From contig QXJR01000007.1 of NCBI GenBank assembly GCA_020975725.1, positions 744,001-808,000 of the forward strand: a stretch of DNA of 64,000 nucleotides, in the 5' to 3' direction. The position numbers and the translations under genes were made by a program. This DNA is from Picocystis sp. L7. Lineage: Eukaryota > Chlorophyta > Picocystophyceae > Picocystales > Picocystaceae. Positions 19,602-30,003 of this stretch are shown in pieces (the first letter of the stretch is position 1; each line of letters starts with the position of its first letter). The notes beneath the pieces are model-generated. The model did not search any database. It was not told where the DNA came from and was given only the letters and a program-made list of their open reading frames with translations.

Positions 19602-22600
19602 ATGGCGGATCAGGACGCGAAGAGGCTGCACTGGTTGCCGTTTGGGAAGGTGCTGGAACGCCTGCAAGGCGGAGATGCCGCTTCGGCATTGCACGGGACG
19701 CGTGCGACGCTGGCGAGTGCACTGCAGCACTTCCAAGGACCCAACCAGCCGTCGGAGGAACTGGTGCGCACCAAAAACCATGTGGACGTGGGACGAGCGA
19801 ATCCCATGCACATCGAGAACGAATGGAGGGAGGTTGCACTGAATGCTGGAAAAGAGCTGCACCTGGATGCGTTGCAGGCGTACGTGCTGGTGAGGAGGAC
19901 TGCCCAAGGGGACTCAGAAAAACGGATGCAGGAAGGAGAAAGGATGCTGCAAATCACCAAAGGGTATTTCAAAGAAAGACAATCCCTGTTGCAGTGTCTT
20001 GTGGCGGTGCTGAGGATGAGAGAGGCATGGCGTAGTGGATGTGAAGAAGAACAAATGGGTGTAGAGGGAAAAAAGGAAACCACAGAACATGTGGAGTGGA
20101 TGCTGGGCCAGGGAATGGCGGACAAGCTGCAAACGCAAATCTTAGCGACCCTTGAAGGAATCACGGCAGCCACCATGGTCCATCCACCCACTTCATCCAC
20201 CGTAGGCATGAGCGCTGCTCATACGGGAGCCCTCCACGTCCCCGAAGAAGCGCTCAAGCAAGGAAGAGGCGAGGCATACACCATGTGGCTGGACGAAATG
20301 TCCATCGAACTTTCACTGCTGCTTGAGGCCCTTTTCCTTGTACATTACCAACCAGATCAGACTGAGAGGGTCAAAGATACGGATTTGCAATACCTGTCCA
20401 ATGCGTTCTTGCAGCACCTTTTCGTCGAGGTACACATGACCTCTAACATGCAAAGGGAACAGATGGATTGGGCCCAAAACCTTGGCATTCTCGTTCTGAT
20501 TGAAGCCATGCAGGTAGAAGAGGTCCTTGAGGCACTCTCCAAGCAAACAGATCCCTCCATGGCCAATCGAGCCTTCCGTCAGGGTAGTGACATTGCTACC
20601 CTTGACAAAGCTTTTGGCGAATACCAAAAAATGCTGTCCAAGGGACGATCGGGCACACATTCAACCCTTTCCCGGGCCCTTCCCCTAATGGTTTGGGGTG
20701 CAATGCGAGTTCTTGGTGGAGATGAGCATGGAAGGGAGCTGGGTCTGGCCTTTGGTATGGCCGGTTATGAACATGGTGCCCTGCAGAGGTTGGCCCAGCT
20801 CCTCAACTGCGATGTACTGCAGAGTGCTGACATGCAAGTGTCTGGATACAAATCCGTGTGCAAGAATGCACTTTCCTGCATGCTAGCAGCATTTGATTGC
20901 AAGGCCTCCGCCTTGCCCCTGCCACAATTTGGAGCGATTGTGGAGAGTTTGTGCAGGGTTTTTGATGGGGAAGAGGAGATTTGCGAACAATTTTGGTCTT
21001 GCGTTTTTGGAATGGAGGCAGAAGATGATGCAGTTGGGATTGACTTCCCTATTGTACAGTTTGTCGACGAGGTTAAGTTGATGCTGACCTGCAGTCCAGG
21101 CCCAATAGCAAGGATTCTTGCTTCTCTTTCAACGGGACAGTATTCAGCAATCAGAGCTGTGGAATATGTTTCTGACTTACCTCATCCTATTACCCTTCTT
21201 TCAGGATCAGATGAGAATGTTGGGAAAATGGAAGAGAAAACCGTAGTGGCCAAGAATAGCATAATGCTTGAAAATTCATCTGGTGTACAAATTCCCAGAG
21301 GTGCGATTGGAGAGGTATTGGCAGAGCCTGCTCCTGATGGGCGCGGTCTCTTGATTCAATGGAATGTCGTGCTTCCAGAAAAGAGTGGTTTGATTATGCT
21401 CCTTTGCTGGCTACAGAATTCGACAACCGAAACGGAGGTCCTAGTGGACGTGCTATCTTTTCCTGCCAGAGTAGCAAAGCATGGAGGTTGGGATGTGTGC
21501 AGCATGCTTCTTGACTTGAAACTTCCTGATTATGGTGCTGGAACTAAAGGCGGATCCTTGTCTCTCCTTCAGGCAGCCACAGATTTAGCATCGACCCGTG
21601 GTGGACTTGGAAGAGCAGCACTCCGGCTGATAGGGCACGTTCTAAGTTTAGGTGCCGCTTTGTCCATCTACGACCCCCAATCAGTGCTTGCTGCAGCAGA
21701 TACAATACGCTTGCTTGCCATTACGAACAGCCAAAGCACAAACTTGCAACATCTTTTAGAGCAAGGTTTGACTGGAGGAATGCACGCAATGCAGCAGGTT
21801 TTGCAGGAGGAACGTTTGCTGGGCAGATACGACGCAACCCTTGGACTTCTAGGCTTGACCTCTGCATTGCTCGAACGGGGACTCCGTTCTAGTTCACTGA
21901 CGATTTGGCTTGGCCATCTCCTGGGCTCGCTGCTGTTCTCTGGTATGCAAGGGAGCTGGAAGTATGTGATGCGCAAGCAGAGATGGGAACTCGTGGCAGG
22001 TTGCTTCCGGTGCATAAGGAACGCACTACTTCATTGCCGAGAAGGAGATCCTCTTGAAAAAGCGCTTCAACAGTGTCTTTTGAGTGATCCCTCCACTTCT
22101 GCAGCAGTCCTCTCTTCCATCACACTTGATGCCGAGGGACTGGAGCGGCTCCAGGAGTACTCCATGAGGAGAGTGGAAGGCATGGCCCTAGAGGCGGCGG
22201 TGAAGGAGCTCCTTCGTACAGTCCCAGTGTGCATGGTCACTTCAAAGTCTATCTCTTCGCAACACACTTCAGCATGGGAGAGAGTCATGTACAGTCCTCG
22301 CGAAGATGCGTACTCTTCTCCTGTCACGTTACTGTGCACATACATCACTTATCGATTTGATCCGAGAATTCCATTTTTGGCTCTTGAATGTTTCTTTTCT
22401 ATAGTGGCGTTCTCATCCAAGGCTAGGCAGCAGCAACCACTATTGGCATCAATGCTGGTTTCCAACTCACGGGGCCGTATCAAGTCCTTCTTTCGTGATG
22501 CACTCTCGACCAAATCAGCTTTGCACTCTCCGGAATTGTTTTCCAGTGCTGCCAGAGCCCTGCTTGCTTGCATCGAAGGGGAAAATAGCTTGGCAGAGTT

Positions 22601-25088
22601 CTTCCTCTTTCCAAGTTGCCTCCAAAGCGAATCGGGTCAGGTATCTGAAGCAGCACCGGGAGTGGACGGAACCGGGGGAAGAACCTCTCTCCAGGCAAAA
22701 GGTGACGAGGGATGTTTGGATTCCCTTCACTCTTGCCTGGAAAAGACGAGAGAGCTTCGATCATCACAGCCACAATCTCTAGCATGGCTGTTGCGGTTGG
22801 TTTGCGCAATGGCCAATGATCCTATACAGATGGGTTACCCCAACCACCTGCTGTCCTCCCAATCTTCCTTCTGGGAACATTTGTCGCAGTGCCTGCCTGG
22901 CGCAGATGGTACTGACCAGGGGTATTCAGAGTTGGAGAACGAAATTTTCAGGTATGAAGCAGAAGCCAGTGTTCTGAAAACGTTGGCCGGATTCATGCTT
23001 CAAACAAAAACTCGAGATGATGGCGCATCTTCAGTGTCATACATCTCCAAACTTGTCACAACGTGGTGGCAAGAAGATCGAATTCGATCCTGGCTTTCTG
23101 TGTATGCTCACACGGAATACAGCGCATCCTCTAATATCGCGGCTAATGAGGCTGTGAATTCACTTGCTGTTGAGATTCTCGAGTCACTTCATCTGGGCAG
23201 TGTTCATACCAAGTCTGTGCATAGTGTAGTTGTTGAATCCTTGCTAGATGCAGAAGCTCTCATGCGCCGTGGGCGTGCATCTTTGGTCGACTCACTGCTG
23301 CACAGCAGTGGCTGTATAGCGAGGGATCCAGCAGCAGCATTGAGAGACTATGGCAAGTCTTTTCTTTACAACGGTAACGCCCTGAGCGTTGCTCTTGGAG
23401 GAGGAATGTCGCGCAGTTCCTCACTTGCAGATGCGATTTCCCTCTTGGATGGTGCCTCCTTAGAAGCATCCCTTGCAGATGCAAAGCTTCGTGCACTCAG
23501 AGGGCTGAGGTTGCTCCTTGCCAGCTTTTCTCCCCCACTGATGCAAATGCATGAAAGCTTCTTGGTGAAGAGCGCGCCCTCTGCCGTTACCATGGCTTGT
23601 GCTGCAGTGTCTCTGTACGAGTGTGTATGTGCAGTGCAACAGCGACAGCTGATGTCATCCAGTCTTGACGCAGGCATACTGATCGCGCATGCCAAGGAGC
23701 TTGCTATGCTTTCTGTCATGCTTGTGCAGGCATGGCTGGTGGGGGATCCCTCGAGGGACCAGAGGGATGCATTGGCTGAAGCAGCAGTGCTTGCTGCCAG
23801 ACAGGTTGCTGATTTCAGACTTGGGAACACTAGTGGGCCAATGATTGAAAGTACTGGCATTGCGCATGTTGAAGATGAAACTATGCAATCTCTGCTGGCC
23901 ACTGCACTGTTGACAATTCGCAATGCCGACCAAGCTGCGGCAAAGGCGGCTCAGGACATGCTCCCGTGCTGCTGTGCAGTGCTTGCCCGCTCTGGAACCA
24001 CGCAGGAGTTTTCGGAAATGACAGTTCAGGCCGCTGCTGCAATGGCCGCATGCTCAACCAGATTGCGAGGTGCATCCGAATGCACCAGCACAGTCGACTC
24101 AATTGTCAATGTGCCAACCTTGCTGGCTCACAGTGGAACTGGGCGCAGTGCGGTGGCTTGTTTTGCCTTGTCGTTGATTGCATCTGATGCAGGGGCGCAA
24201 TTGTTGGTTCGACAGGGACTATGGGATGTGCTTGATCTTCGTGCAGGAAGAGAAGCCGAATTTGGTTCGCGAACAGATGTCGAGATTCCTGCCGGGACAA
24301 GTGGTGCAAAAACTTTGGAGGAGATGCACGGTGCTTGGTGGGACACTCTATCCTTAGTAGCAGCCTTGTCCAGGCATGCATCTTTCGAGTCTGAAGCAGT
24401 GACATGGATGTGTGCGCATGGAATGCACGTGTATGACAGCGTGTTTAGAGCTGTCAGCAATCTCAGCAAGCCCGTTAGCATAGGAGTACTTGAAGAAAGT
24501 ACGTTAGGACTAGCGTTGTTTTGTGCTATTTCTCGAGCCCGCGGTGCATGGCAGCTTGCTGCACGAGAGAACTTCCAGGCTTGCCGTGAGGCAGCAAAAA
24601 AGGTGCTTCTCGCTGTGGCCAGCCTTTCCTTGGCTGATTCCAGTGTAGGCGATGCCCCACCAGGCCTTCGTTTTTGTAGTCCAGCATCCGCCAATGAACA
24701 AAGCACTGGCTCGGTGGGCAACCGTAGAACTGATCCTGATGATAGTCATACTACGTCGTGGATGCGGGGGGTGTATTGTGCCGCAAAAAACGATGTGGAT
24801 GATGGAAAGCTTGCTCTGAAGATGGCAAGATATTGTTTATCCATGGCACGTTCCTCTCTCCAATTCATAGCAACAACCGCTGCGCCTGCGCCAGAGCGAG
24901 GCGGTGAATTTGCACTGTGGGGCAAGGCATCAAACGCCGTGGATGCATTGAGGGAAGATTGCGATGCCATGCTCCAATCGACTGGTAATGTCCCTTCCGA
25001 AGAAGACGTACGCCTTCTTTCAGCCTTGGCAGGCATATTACATGACATCCGCCGTGCATCCAACAATCCTCAAGCACCTCGGACATAG
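19602..25088 (+). CDS. NUP188: Nucleoporin NUP188
   Basis: Large scaffold nucleoporin of the nuclear pore inner ring, which binds Nup93 and stabilises the central channel. The 1,828-residue product is almost wholly alpha-helical, as expected for a NUP188/NUP205 alpha-solenoid. Points of similarity with plant NUP188 are HLDALQAYVLVRRTAQG near residue 90, CRVFDGEEEICEQFWSCVFG around residue 460, and a beta-rich SH3-like insert with QIPRGAIGEVLAEPAPDGRG and LLIQWNVVLPEKSGLIMLLC. The C-terminal half is leucine, alanine and serine-rich without a named motif. The frame reaches back to 19341, but the ATG at 19602 (MADQDAKRLHWLPFG) starts where helical content begins, so I prefer it. No intron in 5.5 kb. 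Nup205 is the alternative; the SH3-like insert favours NUP188. Confidence 0.82.
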   Translation: MADQDAKRLHWLPFGKVLERLQGGDAASALHGTRATLASALQHFQGPNQPSEELVRTKNHVDVGRANPMHIENEWREVALNAGKELHLDALQAYVLVRRTAQGDSEKRMQEGERMLQITKGYFKERQSLLQCLVAVLRMREAWRSGCEEEQMGVEGKKETTEHVEWMLGQGMADKLQTQILATLEGITAATMVHPPTSSTVGMSAAHTGALHVPEEALKQGRGEAYTMWLDEMSIELSLLLEALFLVHYQPDQTERVKDTDLQYLSNAFLQHLFVEVHMTSNMQREQMDWAQNLGILVLIEAMQVEEVLEALSKQTDPSMANRAFRQGSDIATLDKAFGEYQKMLSKGRSGTHSTLSRALPLMVWGAMRVLGGDEHGRELGLAFGMAGYEHGALQRLAQLLNCDVLQSADMQVSGYKSVCKNALSCMLAAFDCKASALPLPQFGAIVESLCRVFDGEEEICEQFWSCVFGMEAEDDAVGIDFPIVQFVDEVKLMLTCSPGPIARILASLSTGQYSAIRAVEYVSDLPHPITLLSGSDENVGKMEEKTVVAKNSIMLENSSGVQIPRGAIGEVLAEPAPDGRGLLIQWNVVLPEKSGLIMLLCWLQNSTTETEVLVDVLSFPARVAKHGGWDVCSMLLDLKLPDYGAGTKGGSLSLLQAATDLASTRGGLGRAALRLIGHVLSLGAALSIYDPQSVLAAADTIRLLAITNSQSTNLQHLLEQGLTGGMHAMQQVLQEERLLGRYDATLGLLGLTSALLERGLRSSSLTIWLGHLLGSLLFSGMQGSWKYVMRKQRWELVAGCFRCIRNALLHCREGDPLEKALQQCLLSDPSTSAAVLSSITLDAEGLERLQEYSMRRVEGMALEAAVKELLRTVPVCMVTSKSISSQHTSAWERVMYSPREDAYSSPVTLLCTYITYRFDPRIPFLALECFFSIVAFSSKARQQQPLLASMLVSNSRGRIKSFFRDALSTKSALHSPELFSSAARALLACIEGENSLAEFFLFPSCLQSESGQVSEAAPGVDGTGGRTSLQAKGDEGCLDSLHSCLEKTRELRSSQPQSLAWLLRLVCAMANDPIQMGYPNHLLSSQSSFWEHLSQCLPGADGTDQGYSELENEIFRYEAEASVLKTLAGFMLQTKTRDDGASSVSYISKLVTTWWQEDRIRSWLSVYAHTEYSASSNIAANEAVNSLAVEILESLHLGSVHTKSVHSVVVESLLDAEALMRRGRASLVDSLLHSSGCIARDPAAALRDYGKSFLYNGNALSVALGGGMSRSSSLADAISLLDGASLEASLADAKLRALRGLRLLLASFSPPLMQMHESFLVKSAPSAVTMACAAVSLYECVCAVQQRQLMSSSLDAGILIAHAKELAMLSVMLVQAWLVGDPSRDQRDALAEAAVLAARQVADFRLGNTSGPMIESTGIAHVEDETMQSLLATALLTIRNADQAAAKAAQDMLPCCCAVLARSGTTQEFSEMTVQAAAAMAACSTRLRGASECTSTVDSIVNVPTLLAHSGTGRSAVACFALSLIASDAGAQLLVRQGLWDVLDLRAGREAEFGSRTDVEIPAGTSGAKTLEEMHGAWWDTLSLVAALSRHASFESEAVTWMCAHGMHVYDSVFRAVSNLSKPVSIGVLEESTLGLALFCAISRARGAWQLAARENFQACREAAKKVLLAVASLSLADSSVGDAPPGLRFCSPASANEQSTGSVGNRRTDPDDSHTTSWMRGVYCAAKNDVDDGKLALKMARYCLSMARSSLQFIATTAAPAPERGGEFALWGKASNAVDALREDCDAMLQSTGNVPSEEDVRLLSALAGILHDIRRASNNPQAPRT

Positions 25089-25437
25089 AGACAATCGGCA
25101 TGACAATGCGGAAGACTTGAACTGCTTTGCTCTTGCAGAATCCTCATCGTGATTGATTGTAATGGCAACGCCAGAACCCAAAGTCTTGCTGTGCGGAAGG
25201 AACGTCCTTCCTTTCCTTCTGTTGGCTTCCAAGGATATCTAGCCAGCCCTCTACAAAGGATGGGTGGACTCCCCTGGCCGCGGGCTGCACTTTCATCTTC
25301 AATGATGCATACGCATGTGCAGGAGCGCAGGACCGTCAGACTGGATAGCTAATCCGTTATCCCAAGCATTTATGAGGGATGCTCGGTTGCGAAGGTGAAG
25401 GGGGGAAGGCAGAATGTCTGCCCTGCTTCCATTCCAA
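25089..25437. other. Convergent 3' spacer, no gene seen
   Basis: 349 bases between the NUP188 stop (+) and the stop of the TraB-domain gene (-). It must hold two 3' untranslated regions. No canonical poly(A) signal was noticed. Confidence 0.5.
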
Positions 25438-26460
25438 TTACTCGATGTGGAAGTGCAACCCACGCAGCATCTCTAGTGCACAATCGCTATATCCGCTTCC
25501 TCCACGGCACGGTCGCACCTGCTCCAAGATCTCCAAAGCTTGGGCAAAGCTCTTCTCTTGTCCACGTCTGCCGCACATCACGTTCTTCCTCACTTCCTCG
25601 GGCACGCAGGCCAGCATCATCCTCGGCGCCCCGTACACTTCTTCTGCCATCGCGTGCGCATGGGCTTCTTCTGGTTTCATGGGTCCCATCCATCGCCTTG
25701 CATCTTGCAGCACGGATGGATCGGTCGCCATGGCCAGCACACGTTCGAACAGGGCTCTTTTGACCCCGTAATGTACGGGGTGTTCCTCTCTCCACTGGAG
25801 ATCTTCAGGGACGGCCACGTTCCAATCCAGGTGTTCTTCTAGCGTTTTTCCATGGATGTCTTGTCCTCTTTCTTTCCTCCATCGCTGCACCAGGTGTTTG
25901 CGTATTCCGTTTCTGTGTCTTCTACCGACCACGGCCACCACGTTCTCTGCACCGTGTTCTTCCATCGCCATGGCCAGCGCACGTGCCATGCCTGCATCTC
26001 TCTCGTCCACCACCACGCGTTGGAAGGCGTCTTTCCTCCTCCGAGTCACGTCCGTGTTCATGCAGCACGTCCCGCTCCTGGCGACGGTCCTCTCGTAGTT
26101 GCGCGCCACCTCTTCCGCGTAGGCCTCGTCCAGCTCTTCCACGCGGCTTCCGAACAGCAGGCGCGCGTAGGTGATCCGCTTGGGACGATCCGCAGCCACC
26201 ACGCGTGCGCCGCAAGCCAAGGCGGCGGCGTGCGCCATCGCTTCTGGCGGCGTCGCTTGGCCGCTTCCCAAGCGAGGCGTTCCACTCCGTTCAATCATCT
26301 GCAAGCTCTCTTCGCGGCTGGTTTCCATCACCACGGCCTTGGGACGTCTACGTAGGATGTGTTGGTACGCTTCCATCGCGTCCGCCATCCCTCTTCCGCG
26401 ATGTTCCACGCCAAACACCTGCGGCATGCGCCATGCCATCCCGTTCCCAAACGAATGCAT
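25438..26460 (-). CDS. TraB-domain protein (TRABD/PrgY-like)
   Basis: Member of the TraB/PrgY/TIKI superfamily. Eukaryotic TRABD proteins are mostly membrane-associated, and plant ones have been tied to mitochondria-ER contact; the biochemical role is not settled. The 340-residue frame shows VFGVEHRGRG (the GTxH-type first motif as GVEH), RRRPKAVVMETSREESLQMI, ACGARVVAADRPKRITYARL, then VVVDERDAGMARALAMAME and ENVVAVVGRRHRNGI. Those motifs with their conserved Glu, Arg and His make up the TraB core. The frame is open upstream to 26835 with hydrophobic stretches; a signal or anchor there cannot be excluded. I chose the ATG at 26460, just before the first motif. It converges on NUP188. Confidence 0.8.
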   Translation of the reverse strand: MHSFGNGMAWRMPQVFGVEHRGRGMADAMEAYQHILRRRPKAVVMETSREESLQMIERSGTPRLGSGQATPPEAMAHAAALACGARVVAADRPKRITYARLLFGSRVEELDEAYAEEVARNYERTVARSGTCCMNTDVTRRRKDAFQRVVVDERDAGMARALAMAMEEHGAENVVAVVGRRHRNGIRKHLVQRWRKERGQDIHGKTLEEHLDWNVAVPEDLQWREEHPVHYGVKRALFERVLAMATDPSVLQDARRWMGPMKPEEAHAHAMAEEVYGAPRMMLACVPEEVRKNVMCGRRGQEKSFAQALEILEQVRPCRGGSGYSDCALEMLRGLHFHIE

Positions 26461-27143
26461 GGTCGCCCATCCAATCCCACACACAACAAATGCATGGAGG
26501 AGCGGTGGATCTGGGACCACCCCACCCAACCGAAAAGCAAGTGCAAGTGCAGGTGCAAGGAAGACGCGTCGATCCCAAAACCACCCGTATACGTCCGCGT
26601 TGCAGGAAAAGGACGGGGTGGACCCACCAGACGTGGGATCCCAGAAGAAGAAGGAAGAGACGAACGACCGTCCCGTCCAGGGTAGACCATCGCCAACCAC
26701 AACCTCGGGGAAGGAACCCAATCCCGAATGCTCTCGAACGTCCGTCCTGGCGCAAGCAGTCAAACACATCCACGCATGCACGCATCCATAGCATTGTAGA
26801 GCCACACCTGCAACCCTCCACGCATACCAAAACACAAGATGGATGCAAGTGAGACGGATTCCTCAGACACATGAACCGAGGGACAAGAACCTGACGCCAG
26901 TGCGGGAACGCTTCCACGTGCCCCCCACCACCACCGCACACACACATGCGCCGGCGCACGTGCATCCTTACCTTGGGATGGAGAGTTCCACGGACCCATC
27001 CGCGCCCTCCCACGTGCAGCAAGGAAGACCCGTCACACACGCACGCAAGTTCATCCGCGTTGGCAAGCACCCGAACCACCCTGAAACGCATGGTCTCCTT
27101 CGACTGCGCCCCGGATCCTAACCCTGTAGACGTTCGGATCCGT
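26461..27143. other. Intergenic or 5' extension of the TraB gene
   Basis: About 680 bases. Up to 26835 the frame of the TraB-domain gene stays open; beyond this several frames overlap on both strands without recognisable content. Contains many CACACGCA-type words. Confidence 0.4.
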
Positions 27144-27972
27144 TCAACCGAAGTACACTGAAGCGGGAGAGCAGTGTTCCGGAATACCCGGCATGGGACG
27201 GAGCTTCTTCCAAATGTCCAGGGCCATTTTGATCTGTTCCAGCTGGGCCACGTTGTCTTGACTGTGCTGGAAGGTCACGGGGAGCGGTAGCTCTCCACGC
27301 GGCCCTTCTTTCCCGGACAGCTGGGTGATCAAGCACTCGCTCCTTTGGATCAAGCGACGCACGATATCCGTGGAAAAGAAGGGCTGGCGGACCACGTCGT
27401 TCAGGAAATCCGAACGGAGCAAGAAGCCGCTGTATTTGTCGTGTTTCTTGAGGATCTTGACCAGAGCAGCGTAGTTGAGCGTGCTCCAGTTGAGCATCAT
27501 GACCATCCCACCGTGAAGTTGGATGGCGTCGCTCAAGAGCGTGGTCCTAGTGGCTTCGTTCTCCCCTCCTTTCTGTTCGAGCAACGTGCGGATGCGATCT
27601 TCCGCATGCTTGAACGCGATCACGTATTCCTCTTCCTTCTCGAGGAAGAAGTCGTTGAACCGGTTGATTTCTTGGTCCAAGGTACGCACGAACGCGTCCT
27701 CTTCTTTCGTGAGTGGTTTCTTTTCCTCCACCACCTTCCTACGCTTGCAAGACGATCCGTCTCGGCTCTCTTCTTCTTCCTCCTCCTGTTGGTCCTCGTC
27801 TGTGCACTCGTCTCCTTCGTCGGCGGTCTTGGGCGCTTACGGTTCGTCCTTCTCGTCCACCATCCACGCATGGCCTTGAGCATCTTCTTCAAACGCTAGT
27901 AGTCTAGGTACTCTGCGCTTGGGCAATGTGTTGCGCGTCGGACACTTCCTTCAACAACTTGCCGAACTTCAT
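27144..27972 (-). pseudogene. SPX-domain gene with a disrupted 5' half (or sequence error)
   Basis: SPX domains bind inositol pyrophosphates and report phosphate status; stand-alone SPX proteins restrain PHR transcription factors in plants. The 3' part (27144-27734, 196 residues) is intact: TLDQEINRFNDFFLEKEEEY, then IQLHGGMVMMLNWSTLNYAA, LVKILKKHDKYSGFLLRSDF and QPFFSTDIVRRLIQRSE. The canonical start MKFGKLLKEVSDAQ sits at 27972, and AEYLDY followed by RLKKMLKAM lies shortly after. These pieces do not join: there is a frame change between the first two, a TAG where a Lys is expected between Y and R, and another frame change (or a possible 41-nt GTAAGC...CACAG intron) before the acidic linker. 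Either a decaying gene, unusual splicing, or consensus errors. Its 5' neighbourhood is repeat-rich. Confidence 0.7.
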
Positions 27973-30003
27973 CGCGATGGGAAAGACTGTCCGTTCCTAC
28001 TGGTGCTATGAAGGGGGAAAATTTCGGTAGCAAGCTTGCATAAGCTTGTAGAAGTTTATGTATGCGACTACGGAGATCCCCACAAAAGCTGCATAAAAGG
28101 TGTGGTCGTGGCCACAAAGCTTGCAGAAGTGGGTGGACACGAACAGAGCAAAGGGTGGGAAGGAACAACCTTTCGTGGTCGGGAGCATCTTCATATGGAA
28201 AGCTTGGAAGAGATGCCGTCTTCTCGATGCATAAGGTGCCGAATAGCATGGGCTCCATTACAAAAGTAAAACCTCTCGAGCTTGAACTTAAAGACACGAA
28301 ACCCCGATTCGACCATTCACGACGCACTTTCACCCTTCGTCTTTTGCATTACAATGGTAGTGCAAGCCTTTGGAGTGGTTGAGCCATCCCTTGAAGTGGG
28401 AAATCCATGTCAAGCAATTCAAAGAACCAACCGTTTATTCACATTGCAAAATCAAAGTACATAGCTAGTAGTCACGTTCAAAGGCATGTACACATGGCCA
28501 CATTGGTCGATGCCTCATGCTTTTCGCTTGGCGACAAATCGTCTTGGTTCTGCCCTTTGCATCCACTTTGCAAGGCAGCAAGAAGTAACACGCAGTCCAC
28601 GAAATCGAACTTCTACTTGATCTAAGGGTTGTGAGACGAAGCATGCCACATGCGGAGTTTGATTTCGCGTTTCCTCGGGCGGAAAGAGGTAGATCACACG
28701 AATAAGCTAAGAGTTTGCACGTAACTCAGGAAAAGCTTAGCTTATGTAAGCTTGCATGAAGATTCGCATGTAAGCTTTTTCACAGCACTAGCCCCCACCC
28801 CACCCCCCAAGAGATCGAGTTCGTCTCTTTACTTTCCCATTCGAAAACGGATCTACAACGGGAAGCGGAAGTCCCTTTCGAAACCTGGACCACCCCATTT
28901 GGACCGAAAGAGGAAACATTAATAGAAAGGAATGGAGCGGATGGGAGGGTACGAGATTCGAAACTTCGGGGAAACAACCACACAAACAACGACGAAACGG
29001 ACGGGACCTACACCCTTGCTTGATTGCATTACATTGCATTGCATTGATCACTCGATTGCAATCGCGCAACACCACACATGTGCCATGTTGGACAATCCGT
29101 GGATTCGAATGTCGGTCGGACCGTGCCCACATCGTCGCGAAAGCAAACACAATTTAAAGTGGAAGAGTACAAAACCGCACGTATATCCTATGCTATGCGT
29201 GAAGAAATATCCATTTGTGCCTCCACTTCGAAGAGGTAAAGGGACATCGAACGCGCTTGTGTTTCTTGAGACTCAAACCAACACCAACACCCCTCCATTG
29301 CTTGATTACAACATGGTTGAAAGCAGAGTGTGAGGTCGTCCGACCCTTCGGTGCGCATCCGTCACGCGCGTTCACGCGTTGACATCACCCACCAACGGCA
29401 TGAATTCCACCTCGTCCGCTCCGAGGGGCCCGACATCAGACTTGGCGATTGCGACACCCGGCTTGTACGGCACAAGTTCCCGTACCCCTCGACCGAAAAA
29501 CCTGCCATACTACTGCAATGAGCCGTCATAGAACTCGTCAATCGATCTCGGAACGTTACGTACCAACGCGCAATAGTTCCGGTAGCCCTTTGCCTTTTTC
29601 TGATTCCTCGAGCCATTGCACCATGGCTTCCCAAGCAGTCGCTAGAAGGGAGGATATCTCGTTGCCTCAGTTCCCACGACATCCATGTACTACACTTATA
29701 GATGTGCAAGGTCATCCAATGGCTTTAGGGACCGTTTTCGCTCCCAAGCGCACCTCACGTGGGATGGCACGGTTTCGGACAGGCCTTTTGCTTCTGATTC
29801 TCGCGTTCCACTGCTCTTGAAGGAACCAGCATAGCCCCCTGCCTTTTCACCTCGAAGGCTGCGTCTAGTCGAACGAGAATAGTCGATGAAATCGTGTTTC
29901 AACTCGGCCCGGAATTTCCCGGACCGAGCTTGGCCCTTTCATGGATGGGGCAAGGGAAGGGCCTCGGTTTATCCTGGTTCGGACAGCCAGGGCAAACGAA
30001 GCC
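27973..30003. other. Gene-poor, AT-richer stretch with repeated AAGCTT words
   Basis: About 2 kb with no confident gene. Words related to GCAAGCTTGCATAAGCTTG cluster at 28028-28045, 28113-28125 and 28733-28772, the last partly inverted relative to the first. A TTTCGAAA palindrome lies at 28876-28883. A coding-like minus-strand segment is listed separately at 29372-29630. Confidence 0.5.
29372..29630 (-). other. Coding-like segment of unknown identity
   Basis: On the minus strand one frame reads like protein for about 85 codons: RNQKKAKGYRNYCALVRNVP, RSIDEFYDGSLQ, then after a single TAG, YGRFFGRGVRELVPYKPGVA and IAKSDVGPLGADEVEFMPLV, ending at TGA (29372-29374). A second frame just upstream is also protein-like (EISSLLATAWEAMVQWLEES). 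I do not recognise the family. It could be the end of a spliced gene, a decayed gene, or part of a mobile element. Confidence 0.25.

Noticed and set aside
27144-29630. TAG reassigned as a sense codon
   Set aside because: Only two doubtful loci have in-frame TAG; long conserved genes have none and some (Dof, NUP188, cyclin A) seem to end with TAG.
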